DNA of 12,991 nucleotides from Actinomycetota bacterium. GTDB lineage: Bacteria; Actinomycetota; CADDZG01; WHSQ01. Location of the stretch: NCBI GenBank assembly GCA_013695055.1, contig JACDBF010000086.1, positions 1-12,991 on the forward strand, in the 5' to 3' direction. Under the pieces are notes generated by a model, which ran no database searches, had not been told where the DNA came from, and saw only the letters and a program-made list of their open reading frames with translations. Shown here piece after piece: positions 1 through 5,727 of this stretch (its first letter is position 1; the number at the start of each line of letters is the position of its first letter). The position numbers and the translations under genes are program-made.

Positions 1-512
1 GGACGAAGATAGCCGTCGCTCAGAAACAATCGAAGGCGGCCGTCCCGCCCGAGCTCGAACGCGACGGCAAACCACACGAGCACGGCAAGCCCCAGCGCCT
101 CCGCTCCCCAGGTCGAGAGATGCGCCACGGGGTCGGCGACGAGATCCCACGAATACGGCTCGCGCGGTTCCGATGCGAAGCCGGTCCCGAACGCTGGCCA
201 TAGGAAGGTCTTGGGCGCAGTCCACATGCCGTCCCCTACCAGATGGAGCAGCCATCCGACGGCTACTCCGAACACCGCCAGTCTCGTCGTGCCCGACAAG
301 CCCAGCAAGATGACCACGGCAACCACCACCACCGACAACAGAGAGTGCGATGCCCAGCGTCCAGCCGGGCCGGAGAAGAAAAAGAGCCCCAGAAGCCCGT
401 CGGTGACGTCGGGGAGAACAGCTCCCAGGAGCACGTAGCGGTAGTCGATGCGGCGCCGGCCGAGCGTCACATAGGTGACCGCGACCGCCAGGCCCATATG
501 CCACAAGAGCAC
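1..512 (-). CDS. YdjM/DUF457-like membrane protein (putative metal-dependent hydrolase), C-terminus cut by window edge
   Basis: Reading leftward from a GTG at 510-512, 170 codons stay open to the window edge, so the gene is partial. The protein is strongly hydrophobic. In order it shows an early His (H5), a first hydrophobic stretch, the motif LPDVTDG (33-39), a short FFF segment, ASHSLLS (54-60), a valine/leucine-rich transmembrane stretch (about 58-72), another ending in GWLLHLVGDGMW (86-97), then FLWP. This spacing of His and Asp residues between membrane segments resembles the YdjM/DUF457 family of inner-membrane proteins described as metal-dependent hydrolases; their substrate is generally unknown. 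GTG at 512 is the first start after the in-frame TAG upstream, has a weak GGA before it, and lies 2 bases after the RNase HI stop. TTG at 506 and ATG at 497 are alternatives. Close packing suggests it is the last known member of the operon that starts at 1683. The family call is by motif only; a generic membrane protein is the alternative. Confidence 0.65.
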   Translation of the reverse strand, partial: MLLWHMGLAVAVTYVTLGRRRIDYRYVLLGAVLPDVTDGLLGLFFFSGPAGRWASHSLLSVVVVAVVILLGLSGTTRLAVFGVAVGWLLHLVGDGMWTAPKTFLWPAFGTGFASEPREPYSWDLVADPVAHLSTWGAEALGLAVLVWFAVAFELGRDGRLRLFLSDGYLR

Positions 513-514
513 GC

Positions 515-958
515 TTATTCCATCAGCGAGGACTGCTGAGGCACAGAGACGTCGCTAATCGCTGCGGAATCCATGCCTTGATTCGCGAGCTTGTCGGCGT
601 CGGAGTTCTGACTTCGATCCACTTGCGTCAACGCGGCCGAGTCGAAACGATCGAGGAGCGCGCGCGCCCTGACGGCAAGCGGCCGGAGGCTTTCGTTCTT
701 GATCTTCCACAGACCCTTCACTTGATGAACCACCAGTCGTGAATCCATGAAGACATCGATGTGAGAAACACCTCCATCGAGGGCGAGCTCGAGTCCCGCG
801 ATCAAAGCTTTGTATTCGGCCACGTTGTTGGTTGCATGACCAATGCCGCGCGCTATCTCACCGGCGATATCCCCGTTCTCGTCGCGAAGCACAACCCCAA
901 TGCCGGCCGGCCCGGGATTGCCGCGCGCGCCACCATCGGCATGAAGACTCGCCCTCAC
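515..958 (-). CDS. Ribonuclease HI family protein
   Basis: RNase HI cleaves the RNA strand of RNA-DNA hybrids (R-loops, primers) in the cytoplasm using two metal ions. With the GTG start the protein is 147 aa, typical of a single-domain RNase HI. The four expected acidic residues are visible: D8 in HADGGARGNPGPAG, E48 in NNVAEYKA, D72 in FMDSRLVV, and D122 in NSDADKLAN. This form resembles the N-terminal domain of mycobacterial Rv2228c, but here it stands alone without the C-terminal phosphatase (CobC-like) domain. I chose GTG at 956-958 because it overlaps the upstream stop as GTGA and places the first beta strand right after the start, as in relatives. The frame also stays open to a TTG at 980-982, giving 155 aa. 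Neither start has a clear Shine-Dalgarno sequence, which fits translational coupling. The symbol rnhA is possible but not certain, since several RNase HI types exist in actinobacteria. Confidence 0.9.
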   Translation of the reverse strand: MRASLHADGGARGNPGPAGIGVVLRDENGDIAGEIARGIGHATNNVAEYKALIAGLELALDGGVSHIDVFMDSRLVVHQVKGLWKIKNESLRPLAVRARALLDRFDSAALTQVDRSQNSDADKLANQGMDSAAISDVSVPQQSSLME

Positions 959-1683
959 GTGACGACCAGAATGCGCCGGCAATTATCACAGCGCTGCAGG
1001 TTCCCTTCAGCCCTCAATCTTTCGACTTCTCGCGCCGGCAGCTTCGTGTGACATCCTGAGCAGGTGTCTCTCTGCAACTCTGCTGCGCCCACGCCTCCCT
1101 TTGCTTCCCTCAGCGACTCATAAAGCTCGAGCAGGGGCTGAGGGATTACCGAAGCGTGCTCCGACCTCGAGGTCTGGTGCCGGCTCAATTCGCGATCTAT
1201 CTCATCGGTCAGAGAAGACACCGTGGCCTTGAGCTCCTCGGCCTGCGTGGATGTTTGCGCGCCCTCCGACTCGAGTGCCTCGAGCGTCGCGTTCGCCTGA
1301 TCCCGCTGCACCATGACTTCCAAGAGATCGTCCTCGAGGGCTGCCCGCCGCCGCTTCAGCATCTCGACCTCCGCCTGAAGCGCGCCAAGCTCTTTCGGAT
1401 TCGACACTCCTCCTGAGAAGAGCCGCTGCTCTTCTCGCTCGATCTTGGCGTCACCGATCTCCATCTCGCCTTCCAGGCGGGTCTGCTGACGTAATATCTC
1501 GTCGCTCTTCTTACGAGCGATGGCCGAATCCGCGGTGAGCTCTTCTAGTTGAGCGAGGACTGCTTCCAGCCGCTTTGCCTCCTCGAGACTGCGACGTCGG
1601 TGGGTCAAGCGGGCGATGGCACTGTCTTCTCGCTGGGCATTCAGAAGTTGCCGTAGCGCTGAGGAGTCGACGTCCTGTGACAT
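955..1683 (-). CDS. C4-type zinc-ribbon, coiled-coil protein (DUF164/CT398 family)
   Basis: This 242-aa protein has two parts. Residues about 20-175 are rich in Glu, Arg, Leu, Ala and Gln in a heptad-like pattern, predicting a long antiparallel coiled coil. It contains the family's conserved loop motif near GGVSNPKEL (91-99). The C-terminus is a zinc ribbon with two CxxC pairs, C208/C211 and C232/C235. This architecture matches the Rv2229c / Chlamydia CT398 family. The molecular role is not settled; a nucleic-acid or protein-binding scaffold is usually proposed. It begins with ATG at 1683 and is the first gene of the leftward operon. Its stop TGA overlaps the GTG of the RNase HI gene by four bases. 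The same pair is adjacent in Mycobacterium, which supports both calls and an actinobacterial origin. Nothing looks truncated. Confidence 0.9.
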   Translation of the reverse strand: MSQDVDSSALRQLLNAQREDSAIARLTHRRRSLEEAKRLEAVLAQLEELTADSAIARKKSDEILRQQTRLEGEMEIGDAKIEREEQRLFSGGVSNPKELGALQAEVEMLKRRRAALEDDLLEVMVQRDQANATLEALESEGAQTSTQAEELKATVSSLTDEIDRELSRHQTSRSEHASVIPQPLLELYESLREAKGGVGAAELQRDTCSGCHTKLPAREVERLRAEGNLQRCDNCRRILVVT

Positions 1684-1788
1684 TCATCCGAGCGTATCAG
1701 CCGGTCCCCATTCCGCTCCCCTCAGACATTGGCGGCGCGCGCTCATCGCCAAGCATGAACCGCACCCTGGCTTACGATTGTCGCTCAT
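1684..1788. promoter_or_regulatory. Divergent intergenic region between the zinc-ribbon operon and glgX
   Basis: These 105 bases separate two divergent genes, so promoters for both should lie here. On the plus strand TACGAT at 1773-1778 matches four of six bases of a sigma-70-type -10 box. It lies 10 bases before the glgX ATG, with no convincing -35 at the usual spacing. No Shine-Dalgarno sequence precedes the glgX ATG. On the minus strand GATACG/TACGCT about 10-15 bases before the zinc-ribbon ATG is a weak -10 candidate. Assignments are by eye. Confidence 0.35.
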
Positions 1789-3903
1789 ATGGAGATCTGG
1801 CCCGGCAACCCCTACCCTCTCGGCGCGACCTGGGATGGTAACGGGACGAACTTCGCCATATTCTCGCAGCAAGGAACCGGCGTGGAGTTGTGCTTGTTCG
1901 ACGAGAACGACCATCAGACCAGCGTGCCGTTGACCGAGGTAACGACTCACGTGTGGCATGCGTACCTCCCGGGCATCGCGCCGGGTCAACGCTACGGCTA
2001 CCGAGTGCACGGCCCCTATCTGCCGCAAGAGGGCCAGCGCTTCAATCCTGCAAAGCTCCTGATCGACCCTTACGCAAAAGCGATAGACGGCAATATCAAC
2101 TGGGGGCCGGAGGTGTTTGCCTACGACGTGAACAGCGGGCGCGAGGACCTCGTCCCTTCCCATGGAGACTCTTCTCCGCACGTGCCCAAGTCCGTGGTCA
2201 TAGATGAAGCGTTCGACTGGGTCAACGACCAGGCCCCACGCGTCCCCTGGCACGACACTGTGATTTACGAAACGCACGTCAAGGGATTCACGATCGTTCA
2301 TCCTGGAGTTCCCGAGGAGTTGCGCGGCACATATGCCGGACTCGCTCATCCGGCCGCAATCGAGCACCTCCTGCTGCTCGGCGTTACCGCGATCGAGCTG
2401 ATGCCGGTGCACCATTTCATTCACCACAGTCATCTCGTGGCCAAGGGATTGCGCAACTACTGGGGCTACGACCCCATCGGCTACTTCGCTCCACATGGCG
2501 AATACAGCTCGGCCGGTACCCTCGGGGACCAGGTCCCCGAGTTCAAGGCCATGGTCAAGACGCTGCACGAAGCCGGCCTCGAAGTGATCATCGATGTCGT
2601 CTACAACCACACGGGCGAGGGGAATCATCTTGGCCCCACCGTGGGACTCAGGGGCGCGGACAACGCCGCCTACTACCGCCTCGACGACCGTAACCCGAGA
2701 CTCTACAAAGACTTCACGGGAACCGGGAACTCGCTCAACGTTCGTCAGCCGCAGGTTCTCAAGCTCATCATGGACAGCCTCAGGTACTGGGCGACGCACA
2801 TGCATGTCGATGGGTTTCGCTTCGATCTAGCGTCAACGCTCGCGCGCGAGCTGCACGACGTCGATCGGCTGTCCGCCTTTTTCGACATCATTCATCAAGA
2901 CCCCGTGCTAAGCGATATGAAACTGATCGCCGAACCATGGGACGTCGGCGAGGGTGGATATCAAGTCGGCAACTTCCCGCTGCTCTGGTCCGAATGGAAC
3001 GGCAAGTTCCGGGACACGATGCGAGACTACTGGCGAGGGCAGGAACCGGGCCTTTCGGAGTTCGCGTTTCGGTTCACCGGCAGCTCTGATCTCTATCAGC
3101 AAGACGGGCGCAGCCCCTATGCCAGCATCAACTTCATCACCGCCCACGACGGCTTCACCCTCAACGACCTCGTTTCCTATAACGAAAAGCACAACGAGGC
3201 CAATGGCGAAAACGGACGAGACGGCGAAAGTCACAATCGTTCGTGGAACAGCGGCGCCGAGGGAGAGACGGACGATCCGTCCGTGCGAGCGCTTCGAGAG
3301 CGCCGAAAGCGCAACTTTCTGGTGACGCTCGCTCTCTCTCAAGGTGTGCCCATGTTCCTGGGGGGCGACGAGATGGGGCGAACTCAAGGCGGAAACAACA
3401 ACGTCTACAGTCAGGACAACGAGACGGCGTGGATCGACTGGAGCCTCAGGGACAGAAGCTTGACCTTGCTCGGGTTTACGCGCCGGCTCATGGACTTCAG
3501 AAAGAGCCATCCCGTCTTCCGCCGACGCAAGTGGTTTCTGGGACGGCCGATCTACGACTCGCACGTCAGCGATATCGGTTGGTTCACCCGGAAAGGGGAA
3601 GAGATGAGTGAGGCCGACTGGAAAGAGGCGTCGGCCCGGTCGATCGGCATCTTCCTCAACGGCGACGGCATTCCAGACCCCGGCCCCCGGGGCGAGCGCA
3701 TCACCGACGACAGCTTCTTTTTGATCTTCAACGCCCACCATGAAGCGGTCGAGCACGCCCTCCCGCCGGCAACCTGGGGAGCCGAATGGACGCCCGTGAT
3801 CGACACCACCGAGCCCCTTCTCGTCGAGGGCACGATCGTTCACGCGGCGTGCGAACACATCTCGGTCGAAGGGGACTCGGTGCTGATCCTCCGCCGCGTT
3901 TAG
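1789..3903 (+). CDS. glgX: Glycogen debranching enzyme GlgX (GH13, isoamylase type)
   Basis: GlgX hydrolyses the alpha-1,6 bonds of the short branch stubs left on glycogen after phosphorylase, releasing malto-oligosaccharides in the cytoplasm. The 704-aa length is normal for the family. The N-terminal region (about 5-110, starting WPGNPYPLGATWDGNGTNFA) is a CBM48-type beta-sandwich. The GH13 barrel follows, with the motif VIDVVYNHT, the nucleophile D346 in DGFRFDLAS, the acid/base E382 in LIAEPWDVG, and D454 in ITAHDGFTLND. It is followed by the GlgX/isoamylase-type stretch NEKHNEANGENGRDG. The ATG at 1789 starts exactly where relatives begin (M-x-x-W-P-G). It has no Shine-Dalgarno sequence but does have a -10-like TACGAT close by, so leaderless translation is possible. 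The gene is convergent with the GGT-like gene, and glgP lies beyond it. The glgP product makes the limit dextrin that GlgX trims. TreX-type isoamylase is the only close alternative. Confidence 0.96.
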   Translation: MEIWPGNPYPLGATWDGNGTNFAIFSQQGTGVELCLFDENDHQTSVPLTEVTTHVWHAYLPGIAPGQRYGYRVHGPYLPQEGQRFNPAKLLIDPYAKAIDGNINWGPEVFAYDVNSGREDLVPSHGDSSPHVPKSVVIDEAFDWVNDQAPRVPWHDTVIYETHVKGFTIVHPGVPEELRGTYAGLAHPAAIEHLLLLGVTAIELMPVHHFIHHSHLVAKGLRNYWGYDPIGYFAPHGEYSSAGTLGDQVPEFKAMVKTLHEAGLEVIIDVVYNHTGEGNHLGPTVGLRGADNAAYYRLDDRNPRLYKDFTGTGNSLNVRQPQVLKLIMDSLRYWATHMHVDGFRFDLASTLARELHDVDRLSAFFDIIHQDPVLSDMKLIAEPWDVGEGGYQVGNFPLLWSEWNGKFRDTMRDYWRGQEPGLSEFAFRFTGSSDLYQQDGRSPYASINFITAHDGFTLNDLVSYNEKHNEANGENGRDGESHNRSWNSGAEGETDDPSVRALRERRKRNFLVTLALSQGVPMFLGGDEMGRTQGGNNNVYSQDNETAWIDWSLRDRSLTLLGFTRRLMDFRKSHPVFRRRKWFLGRPIYDSHVSDIGWFTRKGEEMSEADWKEASARSIGIFLNGDGIPDPGPRGERITDDSFFLIFNAHHEAVEHALPPATWGAEWTPVIDTTEPLLVEGTIVHAACEHISVEGDSVLILRRV

Positions 3904-3910
3904 CTCTCCG

Positions 3911-5704
3911 CTAGCGACCTTGCGCGTAGGCCTGCATGCCGCGCGCGTTGGCCGCACCCTTGAGCCAGCCGTTCTTAGAATCGACCGCCACCGCGCAAGT
4001 GCGGCCGAGCGACCACGCGTCCGAAACTTCGATCACATGGCCCCGGCCGCGAAGATCCTCACGGACGTCCTCGGGTATTCGATTCTCGACCACGAGCACG
4101 CCGGGCCGCGCGTCGCGTGGGTAGAAGGAGCTTGGAAAATGCTCGCTGTGCCATGCGGGCGCATCGATCGCCTCTTGCAGATTGCGGCCGAAATGTACGT
4201 GGCCCAGAAAGAACAGCAGCGGCCATTGATCCTGCTGGTCTCCTCCGGGTGTGCCGAAAGCGATGCGCTCCCCAGCCGGCCCGAGCGCGAACGATGGCGA
4301 CAAGGTCGTCCTTGGACGCGCGCCCGGCGCGAGAGAATTGGGCAGCCCCGGCGTGAGCCAGGCCATTTGAGCGCGCGTCCCGAGTGGAAAACCGAGCCCC
4401 GGAATCACCGGAGAGCTCTGCAACCAGCCCCCGCTCGGGGTCGCCGAAACGAGGTTGCCCCAGCGGTCGGCGATGTCGAGATGGCAGGTGTCCCCCGGCG
4501 TGACTCCCAACGCGGATAGCGGTTCCCCCGTTCCTTCTCCTGCTGAGGAGGCCGTCCCGAGGTCCCTCCACGGCGGCATGCGTGGCTCCCGGCCCGCGAC
4601 CGAACCGGGCAGCAGCTCAAGGGAGGCGTCATCGTGAATAAGAGCCCTGCGCTCGGCGGCGTAGCCCTCGGCCAGAAGCTCGGGCAAGGGCACATCTGAA
4701 AACGAAGGATCGCCGTACCACGCTTCGCGGTCGGCGAAGGCAAGCTTTGCCGACTCCGTCACGACGTGGATTAGCTCGGCCGATTCCGGCGCCATCGATC
4801 CCACATCGAGCGCGCGCAACAAGCTGAGTTGTTGCAATAGGACGGGACCCTGCCCCCACGGGCCGGTCTTACAGACCGTGTAATCGTGGTAGTCGAACGT
4901 CACCGGCGGCTCCACCTGTGCCTCAAAGACGTCCATATCGCCGGCGGTCAGTAATCCGCGGTGCCGGCGTCCCGAGGAGTCCATGACCTTGGACTCCGCG
5001 CAGTAGCGGGCGATCTCTTCGGCCACGAAGCCTCGATAGAAGCAATCGCGCGCTCTCTCGATCTGGCCGCTTCGATCCTCGGTGCCGGCCGTGGCTTCGC
5101 GGACGAGTCGCTCATAGGTATTCGCGAGCGCGCGATTGAGGAAGCGTTCTCCCGGCGATGGCAACCCCTGATGAAGATAGATCGCGGCCGAATCCGACCA
5201 CTCGTCTGTGAAGAGGCTTTCGACCTCGGCGACCGCCTCGACCGTCCCATGCGCCAGGGGAAAGCCGTTGGTCGCATAGCCGATCGCATAACCCAACACC
5301 TCCGGGAGAGCTAGAGATCCCCAACGATCCAGCAAGACCATCCACGCATCGAACGCGCCCGGCACACATGCCGCCAGCAGCCCGCTGCCGGGAACAAGAT
5401 CGAGCCCAAGGTCCTCAAACGCGCCGATGCTCGCTGCGGCCGGCACGGGACCCTGCCCGTTGACGACGAATACCTCAGCATCTTCAGCCGAATATCCGAT
5501 GATCGGAACCTCGCCGCCCAGACCGTTCATGTGCGGCTCGACGACCTGAAGCACGAAACCTGCAGCCACGGCCGCGTCAAATGCGTTCCCGCCCTGTTCG
5601 AGAACGGCCATGCCGGTGGCCGATGCCAGCCAGTGGGTGCTCGCGACCATCCCGAAGCTTCCGCAAATCTCGGGCCGGGTGGTGAAGCCACGGGCGCCGG
5701 TCAT
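3911..5704 (-). CDS. Gamma-glutamyltransferase-family Ntn hydrolase (substrate uncertain)
   Basis: This 597-aa protein has the full GGT fold layout: an N-terminal half with ASTHWLASATGMAVLEQGGNA and GLGGEVP (61-67), and a C-terminal half with the likely autocleavage site and nucleophile T406 in GDTCHLDIADRWGN, then GTPGGDQQDQW as the oxyanion glycine pair. GGTs mature by self-cleavage before the Thr into large and small subunits. Canonical GGTs carry an Arg in an R-E-x-A-P motif that binds the glutamyl alpha-carboxylate. Here the matching positions read Q84-G-P-V-P, so ordinary glutathione hydrolysis is doubtful. Members with such changes include amidohydrolases such as oxamate amidohydrolase (HpxW type), but I cannot assign a substrate. 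No signal peptide is visible, so it is probably cytoplasmic, unlike periplasmic E. coli Ggt. It begins 19 bases after the glgP stop on the same strand, with no clear Shine-Dalgarno sequence, and ends 7 bases from the glgX stop. A metabolic link to glucan is not established. Confidence 0.88.
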   Translation of the reverse strand: MTGARGFTTRPEICGSFGMVASTHWLASATGMAVLEQGGNAFDAAVAAGFVLQVVEPHMNGLGGEVPIIGYSAEDAEVFVVNGQGPVPAAASIGAFEDLGLDLVPGSGLLAACVPGAFDAWMVLLDRWGSLALPEVLGYAIGYATNGFPLAHGTVEAVAEVESLFTDEWSDSAAIYLHQGLPSPGERFLNRALANTYERLVREATAGTEDRSGQIERARDCFYRGFVAEEIARYCAESKVMDSSGRRHRGLLTAGDMDVFEAQVEPPVTFDYHDYTVCKTGPWGQGPVLLQQLSLLRALDVGSMAPESAELIHVVTESAKLAFADREAWYGDPSFSDVPLPELLAEGYAAERRALIHDDASLELLPGSVAGREPRMPPWRDLGTASSAGEGTGEPLSALGVTPGDTCHLDIADRWGNLVSATPSGGWLQSSPVIPGLGFPLGTRAQMAWLTPGLPNSLAPGARPRTTLSPSFALGPAGERIAFGTPGGDQQDQWPLLFFLGHVHFGRNLQEAIDAPAWHSEHFPSSFYPRDARPGVLVVENRIPEDVREDLRGRGHVIEVSDAWSLGRTCAVAVDSKNGWLKGAANARGMQAYAQGR

Positions 5705-5727
5705 TCAGAAAACGGTGCGCGTTTCAT
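5701..5727 (-). other. Possible 8-codon coupling ORF between glgP and the GGT-like gene
   Basis: On the minus strand an ATG at 5725-5727 overlaps the glgP stop TGA (5724-5726) as ATGA. It reads MKRAPFSE and stops at TGA 5701-5703, which overlaps the ATG (5702-5704) of the GGT-like gene, again as ATGA. A ribosome could in principle pass from glgP to the next gene through this relay, which would explain the missing Shine-Dalgarno sequence. A chance arrangement is quite possible in 19 bases of spacer. Confidence 0.25.

Noticed and set aside
211..539. Short overlapping plus-strand frames (211-438 and 243-539) at the left edge
   Set aside because: They run opposite a membrane protein with clear hydrophobic segments and motifs; the plus-strand products are low-complexity, with His/Thr/Pro runs arising from antisense of Val and Gly codons.
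1684..2805. 373-codon open frame on the minus strand, opposite glgX and its upstream region
   Set aside because: It is a shadow of the glgX codon pattern. No recognisable domain is visible and it conflicts with the well-supported debranching enzyme.
3901..3913. TAGC/GCTA inverted repeat between the convergent glgX and GGT-like stops as a terminator
   Set aside because: The stem is only 4 bp with a 5-base loop and no T-run; it arises from the two facing TAG stop codons. No good intrinsic terminator was seen in the 7-base gap.
2908..3957. 349-codon open frame on the minus strand opposite the 3' half of glgX
   Set aside because: Antisense shadow of a conserved catalytic domain, overlapping the end of the GGT-like gene as well; no family features.
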